Source: Phytohalomonas tamaricis (GTDB lineage: Bacteria; Pseudomonadota; Gammaproteobacteria; Pseudomonadales; Halomonadaceae). From it: a DNA stretch of 64,000 nucleotides. The position numbers were made by a program, and so were the translations under genes. The notes under the pieces are model-generated. The model worked only from the letters and a program-made list of their open reading frames with translations, did not search any database and was not told where the DNA came from. Location: NCBI RefSeq assembly GCF_003012345.1, contig NZ_PVRV01000021.1, forward strand, positions 265,680-329,679, in the 5' to 3' direction. Shown here in pieces: positions 34,912 through 43,874 of this stretch. The stretch's first letter is position 1. Every line of letters starts with the position of its first letter.

Positions 34912-36348
34912 TCAGATTTCCATATATACCACGTGACTACGAGTATATTCATATAGGCCATGCTTTCCGTCAGCCCCACCGATGCCTGATTTACGAGCCC
35001 CAGCATGGAACCCCTGCATCGCCTCGAAATTCTCGCGATTGACATAGGTTTCGCCGTAATCGAGTTCGCGGCAGGCCTGCATGGCACTAGCTAAGCTGCG
35101 GGTGTAGATCGACGAGGTTAGACCATAGTCAGAGTCGTTGGCGAGCGCGAGTGCTTCATCTAAATCGTCTACAACCTGGATGGGTAACACGGGACCGAAG
35201 ATTTCTCTGCGCATGATTTCCATGTCGCTGCGACAACCGCTCAAGACGGTGGGCTGGTAGTGAAACCCCTGCCCCAGGTCAGCAATACTGCCACCGGTGA
35301 CCGCCTCCGCACCGCTGCGGGTGGCGTTCTCGACCATGGCGGCAACCTTGTCGAGACCACCTCGGTTAATCAACGGGCCCATTTCGACATCCGGCTGTGC
35401 CAGCGGATCGCCATAGGTGGTGTCGGCCATGGCGCGGGCGACTTTGTCTGTAAACTCTTCAGCGATGCCGCGCTGCACGTAGACACGCTCAGCGCAATTA
35501 CACACCTGACCGGTGTTGATGATGCGGGAACTACGGATGGCCTTCACAGCAAGATCGACGTTGGCGTCATCGAGGACGATAGAAGGTGCTTTACCCCCCA
35601 ACTCCAGATTGACCTTAACGATGTGTTCGGCGGCGTTGCGCATGATCGCCGAGCCAGTCTCGACACTACCAGTAAAGCTGATCATGTCCACCAACGGGCT
35701 GGCCGTCATCGCATTGCCGGTACTGGCACCACCGCCACTAATGACATTGAAAACACCAGCTGGGAGGCCTACTCCGTCGAGTAGCCTAGCGAATTCAAAG
35801 CAGTTATTGGGCGTTTCCTCGCTGGGTTTGATGACGATAGTATTACCAGTAACCAATGCCGGTGCCATCTTGCGGGCAATCAGAAAGAAAGGGAAATTCC
35901 ACGGTAGAATGCCCGCTACGACGCCGATCGGCTTGCGATACAGGAAAATATTCTCATTGGCGCGGTCGCTCTCGATAATTTCACCCTCGATGCGACGGGC
36001 CCACTCGGCCATGTAATCCAGATAATCCGCAGTAAAGTTGACCTCGATTTCGGCAAGCCCGGAAATTTTTCCCTGCTCTTCGGTGATGACACGTGCCAGT
36101 GTTTTCGCCTCACCGCGAATGGCGTCCGCCAGCTTGTGCAAAAACGCCGCCCGCTCCACGGCGGGCAGGCGCGCCCAGGGCTTCTGCCCGCTACGGGCGG
36201 CGCCAAGGGCACGTTCGACATCAGCCGGGGCGGATTCAGGAACCCGCGATAGCAGTTGTCCATTGGCAGGATTGTAGACGTCAAAATATTCTTGAGCGGC
36301 AACGAACTCACCGTTGATATAATTCTGGTAGATCCTTTCGCTGGCCAT
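34912..36348 (-). CDS. aldA: Lactaldehyde dehydrogenase (AldA type)
   Basis: 478 residues from ATG 36348, which has AGGAG just upstream; the frame stays open further but overlaps the aldolase gene and lacks family sequence. Motifs: GILPWNFPFFLIARKMAPAL, SFTGSVETGSAIM, base Glu in LELGGKAPSIV and nucleophile in INTGQVCNCAERVYVQ. The C-terminal GETYVNRENFEAMQGFHAG and KSGIGGADGKHGLYEY are typical of E. coli AldA. It converts L-lactaldehyde to L-lactate with NAD, taking the product of the aldolase gene directly upstream. Last gene of the rhamnose operon proper. Confidence 0.92.
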   Translation of the reverse strand: MASERIYQNYINGEFVAAQEYFDVYNPANGQLLSRVPESAPADVERALGAARSGQKPWARLPAVERAAFLHKLADAIRGEAKTLARVITEEQGKISGLAEIEVNFTADYLDYMAEWARRIEGEIIESDRANENIFLYRKPIGVVAGILPWNFPFFLIARKMAPALVTGNTIVIKPSEETPNNCFEFARLLDGVGLPAGVFNVISGGGASTGNAMTASPLVDMISFTGSVETGSAIMRNAAEHIVKVNLELGGKAPSIVLDDANVDLAVKAIRSSRIINTGQVCNCAERVYVQRGIAEEFTDKVARAMADTTYGDPLAQPDVEMGPLINRGGLDKVAAMVENATRSGAEAVTGGSIADLGQGFHYQPTVLSGCRSDMEIMRREIFGPVLPIQVVDDLDEALALANDSDYGLTSSIYTRSLASAMQACRELDYGETYVNRENFEAMQGFHAGARKSGIGGADGKHGLYEYTRSHVVYMEI

Positions 36349-36388
36349 GATATTTCTCCTTTTATTCAGCATTAATCGGTGCCGGAAT

Positions 36389-37186
36389 TTAGTAGGTACT
36401 CGACGATGACGCCTGAGACGCGTCGCTTCTGTAGCGGGCAACAGTTTCGAGTGCGGCACGGCGCAACAGGCTGATGTCGATGCCCACGGCGATGAAATCG
36501 AATCCCCATTCAGCGTAGCGGTCGGCATCGGCTTTGACCGGCGCCAGAATCCCTGCCGCCTTGCCAGCTTTCTTGGTGGCGGTGAGCGCACGCCGGATCA
36601 TGGCCTGCACCTCGTCGTGATTCGGATTGCCGATATGGCCTGCACTGGTCGAGAGATCAGCGGGGCCGACAAAGACGGCATCGACACCTTCGACTGCGGC
36701 AATCGCCTCGACATTTTCGATCCCAGCGGGGGACTCTACTTGCACGATCAGGCACAGCTCCTCATGGGCAATGTTCAAGTAATCATCGACAGCGTCCCAG
36801 CGTGTGGCACGTGTAAGTCCACCTCCCACGCCACGAATGCCGTGCGGTGGATAGCGGGTCGCACGTACCAGCGCTTCGGCCTGCTCGGCGGTATCCACCA
36901 TCGGTACCATCAGTGTCTGGGCACCAACATCAAGGAGCTGCTTGATCAGTGCCGGGTCGTGACTGACAGCCCGCACCACCGGGGCACAAGGATAAGGCGC
37001 CACCGCCTGCAGCTGGTTGAGGATTACCGGCACCGTATTGGGTGCATGCTCTCCATCGATCAACAGCCAGTCAAAGCCGGTAGTGGCCAGTATTTCGGCG
37101 GCATAGGCATTGGCGAAGCCGGCCCAGCAGCCGTAGCGAGGGGCGTGATTGAGATGCGCCTTGAACGGATTCTTAGGCAAGTGCAT
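36389..37186 (-). CDS. 2-keto-3-deoxy-L-rhamnonate aldolase (HpcH/HpaI family)
   Basis: 265 residues. [54 protein letters not shown] and FVGPADLSTSAGHIGNPNH match RhmA/YfaU-type metal-dependent aldolases. The reaction gives pyruvate and L-lactaldehyde. Its neighbours (L-rhamnose dehydrogenase before, lactaldehyde dehydrogenase after) fix the substrate better than sequence alone, since HpaI paralogues are close; the hpa copy at 1687 is about the same length. It is 28 bp from the dehydrogenase gene. Confidence 0.88.
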   Translation of the reverse strand: MHLPKNPFKAHLNHAPRYGCWAGFANAYAAEILATTGFDWLLIDGEHAPNTVPVILNQLQAVAPYPCAPVVRAVSHDPALIKQLLDVGAQTLMVPMVDTAEQAEALVRATRYPPHGIRGVGGGLTRATRWDAVDDYLNIAHEELCLIVQVESPAGIENVEAIAAVEGVDAVFVGPADLSTSAGHIGNPNHDEVQAMIRRALTATKKAGKAAGILAPVKADADRYAEWGFDFIAVGIDISLLRRAALETVARYRSDASQASSSSTY

Positions 37187-37214
37187 GGTCTGCTCCTAAA
37201 GCATAAGCGTTACG

Positions 37215-37985
37215 TTACTGAAGGTTGACGTAGCAACCACCGTCCACCAGCAGTGAGGCACCGGTAACGAACCCGGCCATTTCTGAAGCCAGAAAGACGA
37301 TGGGGCCCGCCAGATCGTCCGGCTTGCCCAGCCGTCCAAGCGGGGTGCGGCTGATCATGGCATCACGCTTTTTGGTATCAGACAGATCATCTTTGTTGAT
37401 ATCGGTTTCGATAGTGCCCGGAAGCACAGCGTTGCAGCGGATATTGTAAGGACCAAGCGCAATGGCACAGGACTGCATGAGAGACAGCAGCCCCGCCTTG
37501 GTCGGGGTATAGTGAGTTTGCATGCCACCGCCGACTAACGCACTGATGGAACTGACAGCGATGATGGCGCCGCCGCGACCCTGCCGCTTCATCTGGTTGG
37601 CTGCAGCCTGCACGGCAAAGTAGGCGCCATTGAGGTTGGTATTGACGGTCTCCAGATAAGTCTCACGCGGCATATCGAGGAAACTATGAAACGGACAGAT
37701 ACCAGCGTTGTTAACGAATACATCGACACTGCCGAATTGGCTGACCGCTGCTTCGACCAGCTTGCCGCCGGTGTCTGGATCCCCGGCAGGCGCGCCGACT
37801 GCCGTGGCATCTCGTCCAAGCGAGCGGATATCCTGGATCAGTGCCTCAACCAGCGGCGTGCTGGAGGCGCTACCACTGTAGCCAATGACCACATTGGCTC
37901 CTTGACGTGCACATTCCAGGGCGGCGGCACGACCAATGCCTCGTGAGGCACCGGTGATAATGACGTTCTTACCTTCAAGTAGCAT
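37215..37985 (-). CDS. L-rhamnose 1-dehydrogenase (SDR family)
   Basis: 256 residues. The cofactor motif is VIITGASRGIGRAAALECA; NNAG occurs in VDVFVNNAGICPFHSFLDMP. The catalytic Ser-Tyr-Lys lies in IAVSSISALVGGGMQTHYTP followed by TKAG. CAIALGPYNIRCNAVLPGTI and GASLLVDGGCYVNLQ close the chain. Close agreement with the Azotobacter-type NAD(P) L-rhamnose dehydrogenase, notably ICPFHSFLDMPRE. It oxidises L-rhamnose to L-rhamnono-1,4-lactone, the first committed step of the non-phosphorylating route. It is in the operon between rhaT and the aldolase. Confidence 0.92.
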   Translation of the reverse strand: MLLEGKNVIITGASRGIGRAAALECARQGANVVIGYSGSASSTPLVEALIQDIRSLGRDATAVGAPAGDPDTGGKLVEAAVSQFGSVDVFVNNAGICPFHSFLDMPRETYLETVNTNLNGAYFAVQAAANQMKRQGRGGAIIAVSSISALVGGGMQTHYTPTKAGLLSLMQSCAIALGPYNIRCNAVLPGTIETDINKDDLSDTKKRDAMISRTPLGRLGKPDDLAGPIVFLASEMAGFVTGASLLVDGGCYVNLQ

Positions 37986-38021
37986 GTTCTTCTCTCCTTC
38001 ATGCGTTTGGCTGGCAAATGC

Positions 38022-39077
38022 TCAGCGCAAATAGTTGCCGAACCCGACCATACAGACGGCTGCCAGAATAATGACGATGCCGCTGATGAGTACTCGCCGG
38101 TTGTGGCGGCTGGTGCCTTTCCACTCCCGAAACACCAATCCCCATACATTTGAAACGATAATGATGAATGACATGTGCAATACCCAGGAGCTGGCGTCGT
38201 TGTTGAGCCGGCTCTCGCCCATGCCATAGAAAAAGAATTGCAGGAACCAGATCGTGCCAGCCGCCGCCGCGAGCAGATAGTTTTTAACCAACGGCGTGCG
38301 GGTGTCGGTGTAGTTGGAGAAACTGCGGTTTTTAGCGTTGAGCGCAAAGCACCAGAGCGCATTGGTAGTCAGCCCGCCCCACATGATCAGCATGAAGGTG
38401 ACGTTATTCTGAAACAGCGAGTTGGCGCCCGCCGCCACAGTAGCCGCTGCAAGCGGCTTGCCCGCAGCAATGCCATAGCTGAAACAGGCACTGAGCACCC
38501 CGGAAATGATCGCAACGGTCAGCCCTTTGGAGAGCGAGAACTCGGCAACGCTTTCAAATTTGGTCTTATCGGGCACCTGGCGCTCTTTCATCATGCCGGC
38601 CCGCCCGCAGGTGGCGATGCCGACCAGCGACATCGCTACGCCACCGAGTACCCACAACCCGCCACTGGAGTGCAACATGGCCGTGAATGTAGCCTCGGTG
38701 GCATCAGTGAAGAGGTCACGGTAGATTGGTGGCATCAGGGCACCGAAGGCCGACGTCAATCCCATGATGACCGACATGCCGAGCGACAGGCCCAGATAGC
38801 GCATGGTCAGACCAAACGTTAGCCCACCGATACCCCACAGGACACCGAACAGATACGTCCAGCCCAGCGTCGAGCCATCCGCCTCGGCGATGATGGCCCA
38901 GAAGTGCGGTACCGTCAGCCAGGCGGCGATCAACGGGACGATCAGCCAGGAAAAGAAGCCCCCAACGATCCAGTAGCTTTCCCAGGACCAGTCGCGAACT
39001 TTCTTGAAGGGGATATAAAAACTTCCCGAGGCGAAACCGCCGACAAAATGCAGAAATACTCCGAGCAATATGGTCAT
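38022..39077 (-). CDS. rhaT: L-rhamnose/proton symporter
   Basis: 351 residues, ten predicted membrane helices. LGVFLHFVGGFASGSFYIPF, VRDWSWESYWIVGGFFSWLI, GLTFGLTMRYLGLSLGMSVI and the C-terminal GMGESRLNNDASSWVLHMSF are RhaT signatures. It imports L-rhamnose with protons. It lies in the operon between the lactonase and dehydrogenase genes. Together with rhaM it fixes L-rhamnose as the substrate of the block. Confidence 0.95.
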   Translation of the reverse strand: MTILLGVFLHFVGGFASGSFYIPFKKVRDWSWESYWIVGGFFSWLIVPLIAAWLTVPHFWAIIAEADGSTLGWTYLFGVLWGIGGLTFGLTMRYLGLSLGMSVIMGLTSAFGALMPPIYRDLFTDATEATFTAMLHSSGGLWVLGGVAMSLVGIATCGRAGMMKERQVPDKTKFESVAEFSLSKGLTVAIISGVLSACFSYGIAAGKPLAAATVAAGANSLFQNNVTFMLIMWGGLTTNALWCFALNAKNRSFSNYTDTRTPLVKNYLLAAAAGTIWFLQFFFYGMGESRLNNDASSWVLHMSFIIIVSNVWGLVFREWKGTSRHNRRVLISGIVIILAAVCMVGFGNYLR

Positions 39078-39171
39078 GAAATGGCGTCCTCGTCGTGATT
39101 ATTATTAAAAGTGTTGTTTTGTGACTGGGCAGGAACATGGCCCTCCCCCAGCCTGATCAGAGCGACCTCGT

Positions 39172-40068
39172 TTATTCCATACGGTAGAATCGGCTCGCAT
39201 TGGCATGAAACAGCGCGGCCTTCTCGGTGCTGGAGCCTGCGCTGACGATGTTGTCGTAGGCCTGCCATACTTGCTCGTAGCGGGCATAGAGCATGTCGAC
39301 CGGAAAGTTCGAGGCGAACATACAGCGCTCGATGCCAAAGGCATCAATGGTTTCTAACACCAGCGGACGCAGGCTGTCCGGCGTCCAGCGGTGGTCCAGC
39401 ATGCCGAAGCCACTAAGCTTGGTGACGACATTGTCGCGCTCGGCAAGCTGCCGCAGTCCGTCACGCCACTGGCGCCAGCCTTCAACGCTGTGGCGGTCGA
39501 CGTACATTCCGGCATGATTGAGGATGAATAGTGTGTGAGGGTGAGCATCGGCCAACCGGGCAGCATCAGCCATCTGCGCAGGATAGAGCTGCAGATCGAA
39601 GGAAAGTCCACGCTTGCCCAGTTCATTGAACCCTGATTGCCACGCCGCCTCGCGCATGTAGTGGCGTCCCACGTAATCGAAGTGTGGGTCCGGATGCACG
39701 TTCAGAATCTGACGCACGCCGCGGATGCGATCCGTCATAGATATATGAGTATCTAGACGCTCTGCGCAGTCAGGCGCAGCAAGATCCACCCCGGCGACCA
39801 TGACGAACGGTAGCCCTTGCGGTGCAGTGGTCGGCAGTGTCGCAAGCCACTCGGTTTCCTTGAGGCCATCGGCAGCATCGGCCTCGATATGAACCGCGCC
39901 CAACAGTTCGACCGTGCCGCGCTGGGCCAGCAGCTCGCCGGGCCCGGTGTCTCGTGCCATCGAGCGGTAGTCTCCCAGCATGTTCGGCGCGGGATGGCTC
40001 AGCCAGGGCTGTATATCGAGGGACAAACTCCAGAAATGAACATGGGCGTCGATCACTTGCACGGTCAC
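39172..40068 (-). CDS. Amidohydrolase-fold lactonase, probable L-rhamnono-1,4-lactonase
   Basis: 298 residues of the amidohydrolase 2 (COG3618-type) family. The barrel opens VIDAHVHFWSLSLDIQPWLS with the HxH metal motif; LFILNHAGMYVD carries a further His and CMFASNFPVDMLYARYE the C-terminal strand. Related proteins in sugar-acid operons hydrolyse lactones. Position between rhaM and rhaT makes L-rhamnonolactone the obvious substrate. The GTG at 40068 overlaps the rhaM stop (GTGA); a second GTG two codons on (40062) is better spaced from AAGGAG, so the true start may be there. Confidence 0.8.
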   Translation of the reverse strand: MTVQVIDAHVHFWSLSLDIQPWLSHPAPNMLGDYRSMARDTGPGELLAQRGTVELLGAVHIEADAADGLKETEWLATLPTTAPQGLPFVMVAGVDLAAPDCAERLDTHISMTDRIRGVRQILNVHPDPHFDYVGRHYMREAAWQSGFNELGKRGLSFDLQLYPAQMADAARLADAHPHTLFILNHAGMYVDRHSVEGWRQWRDGLRQLAERDNVVTKLSGFGMLDHRWTPDSLRPLVLETIDAFGIERCMFASNFPVDMLYARYEQVWQAYDNIVSAGSSTEKAALFHANASRFYRME

Positions 40069-40409
40069 TCTCCTTGACGGGCTGCGCTGGATGACGCGGT
40101 CAGAGTGAACATCGATTCGAGAGGTACTTCTTCTGGTGCATTGTCAGGGCGCGTCGCCATGATGTCGGCCATGTGATCCCACCAGCGTTTCATCACAGCG
40201 TGCTCTGCAAGCCGGTCCACCTGGTGGTCATCGTCGAGTTGCATCATTGCGTAGAGATGATGGCTTTCGGGGTCTAGGAATATCCGGTAATCAAGTACGC
40301 CGGCGTCCAGCAGTAAAGTCTCAAGTTCCGGCCAGAGCGCCTCATGGCGGCGCCGGTACTCCTCGGCCTGACCATCATTGAGCATCATACGAAAGGCGCG
40401 AATAATCAT
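40065..40409 (-). CDS. rhaM: L-rhamnose mutarotase
   Basis: 114 residues. AFRMMLNDGQAEEYRRRHEA, LWPELETLLLDAG, YRIFLDPESHHLYAMMQL and MKRWWDHMADIMATRPDNAP follow E. coli RhaM, with the active-site His of RRH and the conserved Trp pair. It interconverts the alpha and beta anomers of L-rhamnose. First gene of the intact operon; GGGAGAA precedes the ATG. Its start is only 18 bp after the stop of an rhmD remnant, so an rhmD-rhaM order is ancestral. Confidence 0.93.
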   Translation of the reverse strand: MIIRAFRMMLNDGQAEEYRRRHEALWPELETLLLDAGVLDYRIFLDPESHHLYAMMQLDDDHQVDRLAEHAVMKRWWDHMADIMATRPDNAPEEVPLESMFTLTASSSAARQGE

Positions 40410-40427
40410 AGAGCGTTCTCCCGAGTA

Positions 40428-40568
40428 TTAGGGCGTATAAGGACGTGCCCGATTATTTTCAGGGGTTAAGCGGACACAGAAGCCGAGTGGGTCGAGTTTG
40501 AGAGCGTGCATAAGCCTATTCTCCGCTGTGGGTTTATCCATCAGCAGCGGGTTGAACATTGGCACTGC
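40428..40568 (-). pseudogene. rhmD C-terminal remnant (second copy)
   Basis: One open - strand frame reads VPMFNPLLMDKPTAENRLMH and then ALKLDPLGFCVRLTPENN, ending RARPYTP. The intact rhmD ends [20 protein letters not shown], then [18 protein letters not shown]. About 46 codons survive of roughly 394; the rest was deleted. The frame is still open, which suggests a fairly recent deletion. Confidence 0.85.
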
Positions 40569-40619
40569 GTTTTAGGCTCGGGGGACCCCATCCTGTTAGG
40601 CATTGTCCTGAGGTTTCCT

Positions 40620-40942
40620 TGCATTAATTTATTGATTGAAGACAGCAATACCGATGTCAGATGACGGTGGCCAATACGCAACACGGCGAGTGTGATACCT
40701 CTTGGTTATCGAGGTAAAAAATCCATTACCGACAAGCATTTAAATTTCCTTTGTAAAGTCATTACCTTATCCGCCTAGACCAATGTCTGAGACCAAAATG
40801 TGGTATAGCAAAGCGTTATTACCTGCCGTCACTCATGGGGTATGCAGGAGTGATCATGTCGGACTTCAGGAGACAGAACGCGTTGCTGCATCGGCTGCGC
40901 AATAAACTTGCGGCTTATTACGCTTATGCCCTGTGTCGTTAA
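40620..40942 (+). pseudogene. Duplicate of the rhmD-lysR intergenic region with the first codons of lysR
   Basis: 40640-40860 aligns with 43645-43875 over its length, including TAGACCAATGTCTGA (40776) and the ribosome site. The lysR start is kept as ATG at 40856 (MSDFRRQNALLHRLRNKLAA), compared with EIMEQAALLNRLRYKHLR in the intact gene, and the frame stops at 40942. The promoter toward the - strand is largely preserved and faces rhaM, so this relic may drive the rhamnose operon. Confidence 0.8.
40776..40790. promoter_or_regulatory. Candidate LysR box, relict copy
   Basis: TAGACCAATGTCTGA with the AGAC-CAAT-GTCT dyad, identical to 43793-43807, in the preserved duplicate promoter region facing the rhaM operon. 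Confidence 0.5.
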
Positions 40943-40980
40943 AGCCAACGCTTTCATGCAAAAGATTCTGGCGACATAAG

Positions 40981-42336
40981 TCATGGCCACAGAGTCGCCC
41001 CCGCCAGGGTGATAACAAGAATGGTCAGTGACACCATCAGTTCAGCCAAGGTGTATGTCTTGAAGCCGCCGCGGACGCTGAAACCTGAGAGCTGCGTGGT
41101 GATCCAGAAACCGCTGTCATTGACATGACCGATACTGATGCCGCCTGAAAGCGCAGCGAGAGCGATCCATAGAGGATTCACGATGCCTGTCGAAGCAGCG
41201 CCCGCCATAATAGTCATCGCCGTAATACCCGCGACAGTGCCCGAACCCTGTGCAACGCGGAACACCAGCGCCAGACAGTAGGTCAGTAGTACCATGGCAA
41301 ACGGCGAACCGGTTTCCTGAAACAGAGAATCGACCAGCATTCGACCAATGCCCGTTTCCTGAATGACACTGCCCAGCGAACCGCCTGCGCCGGTCACCAA
41401 CAACACAAGTCCTGCTGTCTGCAGACCGCGAGAAGCCGACTTGTCACATTCGTCGCGGCTCATTGTGCGGCCTGCAATCACATAGGCGGCAATAGCGCCG
41501 GCCAGTAGCGCAACGATACGGTCGCTAAGAAAAGCCACAGTAGACGGCAGCGATTCACCGCCGATCAGGCCGGACTGTTGGGCGTAGTCATAGACAGTGC
41601 CGCTCAGAATCAGAAGAATGGGTAGCGCGATCGGCAGCAGCGCCTGCCAGAGAGGTATGTCCGGTAAGGTGATCTCTGCAGATTCGCTGTTCACCAATGT
41701 TTGGACATGCAGCTCGTCCTTGGAGGGATTCCATAGCCCCATATCCAGAATCAAGAAGTAAAGCTTCATGACCACCAGCGCTGTAATCAGGCCTACAACA
41801 AGACCGGCCAGCGTCATCAGGCCGATATCAAAGCCAAGGATAGAGGCCGCTGCCAGCGGGTTGGGCGTAGGGGGCACGATGGTATGCGAGGTGGCAGCGC
41901 CGATTACGAGCGCACCAATAGCGTACGGCAATGGCTTCTGTAGCGTTTTGGCCAGCGCTACACCCAGCGGAATCAGAATCACGAAGGTGACATCAAAAAA
42001 TACAGGAATGGATAGCAAAAACCCTGTCAGGCCCAGTGCATATAGCCCCGCGCCGCGAGGCGCGCTTTTGACCATGGTATATGCAATCTTGTGAGCCGAA
42101 TTGGAGTCACTCATCAGTTGGCCGATAATGACGCCAAAACCGATGGGTAGCCCGATCGCAGCCATAATGTTGCCGAAGCCGGAACCGATGGCGTCTACGG
42201 TAGCGGTCATTCCCAGGCCCATGGTCAGCCCCAGATAGATACAGCCAACGACTAAACTAATCGCCGGGTTCAGCTTGAAGTAGAGAATTAGCAGCAGGAT
42301 CAGAGCTATCGTGATGAACAGATGGAGCGTTTCCAC
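40981..42336 (-). CDS. GntP family permease
   Basis: 451 residues, 12-14 membrane segments. GLPIGFGVIIGQLMSDSNSA, LSIPVFFDVTFVILIPLGVA, ATSHTIVPPTPNPLAAASIL and GHVNDSGFWITTQLSGFSVR are hallmark GntP loops. The family imports gluconate, idonate, glycerate and related sugar acids with protons. Next to L-rhamnonate dehydratase it could import L-rhamnonate or another aldonate, giving a second entry to the pathway below RhaT. It lies 104 bp downstream of rhmD on the same strand and is flanked by the two copies of the lysR-rhmD region. Confidence 0.9.
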   Translation of the reverse strand: METLHLFITIALILLLILYFKLNPAISLVVGCIYLGLTMGLGMTATVDAIGSGFGNIMAAIGLPIGFGVIIGQLMSDSNSAHKIAYTMVKSAPRGAGLYALGLTGFLLSIPVFFDVTFVILIPLGVALAKTLQKPLPYAIGALVIGAATSHTIVPPTPNPLAAASILGFDIGLMTLAGLVVGLITALVVMKLYFLILDMGLWNPSKDELHVQTLVNSESAEITLPDIPLWQALLPIALPILLILSGTVYDYAQQSGLIGGESLPSTVAFLSDRIVALLAGAIAAYVIAGRTMSRDECDKSASRGLQTAGLVLLVTGAGGSLGSVIQETGIGRMLVDSLFQETGSPFAMVLLTYCLALVFRVAQGSGTVAGITAMTIMAGAASTGIVNPLWIALAALSGGISIGHVNDSGFWITTQLSGFSVRGGFKTYTLAELMVSLTILVITLAGATLWP

Positions 42337-42440
42337 GGCGTACCTCTTCTACAAAAACTTTACAAAACCGGGCTTTTTCTTTTCTTGGCTGCCGCCTGCG
42401 GGCCGGGCTACGGCCCGCAAAACGTATCCGCTGAGGCGCC

Positions 42441-43625
42441 TTAATGGCTGTAAGGTCTTTCCAAGTCAGCGTCCGGGTTCAGACGTACGCCGAAGCCCGG
42501 CGCGTCGAGCTTAGACGCGCGCATACGGCCGTTTTCGGGTACTGGTTCATCAAGTAGCAGTGGGGTGAACATCGGGACTACTTCATCGGCCGCCGGTGCC
42601 ATCATCAAAAATTCGGCAAAGGGGCTGTTGTGGCGAGTAATCACGAAGTGATAGCTATAGACAGAAGAGCCGTGTGGCACGACCAGTTTGTTGTGGGCAT
42701 CGGCCAGCGCTGAGATCTTGATGAGTTCGGTGACGCCGCCACACCAGCCCACATCAGGTTGGATAATATCGCAGCACTCCTTCTCCAAGAGCATACGAAA
42801 CCCCCAGCGAGTGGCCTCGTGCTCGCCGGTTGTAACCAGCATGCCGGACGGGACGTTGCGTCTCAGATCGGCGTAGCCCCAGTAGTCATCGGGTGGTAGA
42901 GCTTCCTCAATCCACTTCAAGCCGAACTCTTGGGCGCCTTGGGCGAGCCGAGTGGCATAGTTGAGATCGAGGCTCATCCAGCAGTCGTACATCAACCAGA
43001 AGTCGTCGCCGACTTTTTCACGCATGTCGGCGAGTTGGTTGAGGTTCATCTTCAATCCTTCGTCGCCTTCAGCCGGGCCGTGCACAAGGGGCATCTTCCC
43101 GCCAATAAAGCCCATTTGTTTTGCCAGATCCGGACGAGCGCCGGTAGCGTAAAAGGTCAGCTCGTCGCGCACAGGACCGCCGAGCATGGCATGGACCGGC
43201 TCCTGACGAATCTTTCCTAATAGATCCCACAGGGCAAGGTCGACACCCGAGATGGTATTGAGCACCACGCCCTTGCGTCCGTAGTAAAGCGTGGCACTGA
43301 ACATCTGGTCCCAAATTTTTTCAATGTCAGTGACTCGCTGCCCTTCCAGAAAACGTGCCAGATGTCGCTCGACAATAAAGGCGCCGATATCGCCGGCAGT
43401 GGTCACTGCAAATCCGACCGTGCCATCGCTAGCCTCGATCTCGACCACCAGAGTACCAAGCACGTTGAGTCCGAAGCTTTTGCGCGTCATCCGGTACTCT
43501 GGATACTTGCTCATTGGTGTAGAGATTTGGCTGTCGATCCAGTGGCCGTCGCCTTGGTCGTGGTAGTCGGCGCCACCACCACGAACGGTGAAGGCGCGAA
43601 CCTGCTTGATAGTGGGCATCGCCAT
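42441..43625 (-). CDS. rhmD: L-rhamnonate dehydratase (enolase superfamily)
   Basis: 394 residues from ATG 43625, preceded by [26 protein letters not shown] is the capping domain. The barrel shows the metal ligands Asp in [15 protein letters not shown], Glu in [14 protein letters not shown] and Glu in [12 protein letters not shown], and the catalytic His in [15 protein letters not shown]. The order and spacing match RhmD of E. coli, a mandelate racemase subgroup enzyme. It removes water from L-rhamnonate to give 2-keto-3-deoxy-L-rhamnonate for the aldolase at 36389. It is divergent from the LysR gene; a C-terminal remnant of a second copy lies upstream of rhaM. Confidence 0.92.
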   Translation of the reverse strand: MAMPTIKQVRAFTVRGGGADYHDQGDGHWIDSQISTPMSKYPEYRMTRKSFGLNVLGTLVVEIEASDGTVGFAVTTAGDIGAFIVERHLARFLEGQRVTDIEKIWDQMFSATLYYGRKGVVLNTISGVDLALWDLLGKIRQEPVHAMLGGPVRDELTFYATGARPDLAKQMGFIGGKMPLVHGPAEGDEGLKMNLNQLADMREKVGDDFWLMYDCWMSLDLNYATRLAQGAQEFGLKWIEEALPPDDYWGYADLRRNVPSGMLVTTGEHEATRWGFRMLLEKECCDIIQPDVGWCGGVTELIKISALADAHNKLVVPHGSSVYSYHFVITRHNSPFAEFLMMAPAADEVVPMFTPLLLDEPVPENGRMRASKLDAPGFGVRLNPDADLERPYSH

Positions 43626-43792
43626 AATGTCTCCTTGCATTCATGCCATAGGGTAGAGACAGCAATACCGGCGTTAATGAGGGATGACCAATGCGCAATA
43701 TGGCGAGCGTGATACCCTCTGATTATCGGCGTAAAAAAACCATTTCCGACAAGCAGTTAAAATTTCTTCGGCAAGTCATCATTTTGTATGCA

Positions 43793-43807
43793 TAGACCAA
43801 TGTCTGA
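43793..43807. promoter_or_regulatory. Candidate LysR box in the rhmD-lysR divergent region
   Basis: TAGACCAATGTCTGA contains the dyad AGAC-CAAT-GTCT and lies 68 bp before the LysR start. It is one of the best conserved blocks between the intact and relict promoter copies. Confidence 0.5.
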
Positions 43808-43874
43808 GCCAAAAATGCTGGTATAGCTAGTCGTTATCGATAGTCTGTCTCTTTTACCGCAAGGAAGGATGATC

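Noticed and set aside
34912..36591. A longer 559-residue aldehyde dehydrogenase
   Set aside because: The extra N-terminal part overlaps the aldolase gene, lacks family sequence, and a ribosome site fits ATG 36348.
42400..42421. GCGGGCC hairpin between rhmD and gntP as a terminator
   Set aside because: It has no T tract on the - strand side and gntP follows at once; a processing hairpin is possible but not supported.
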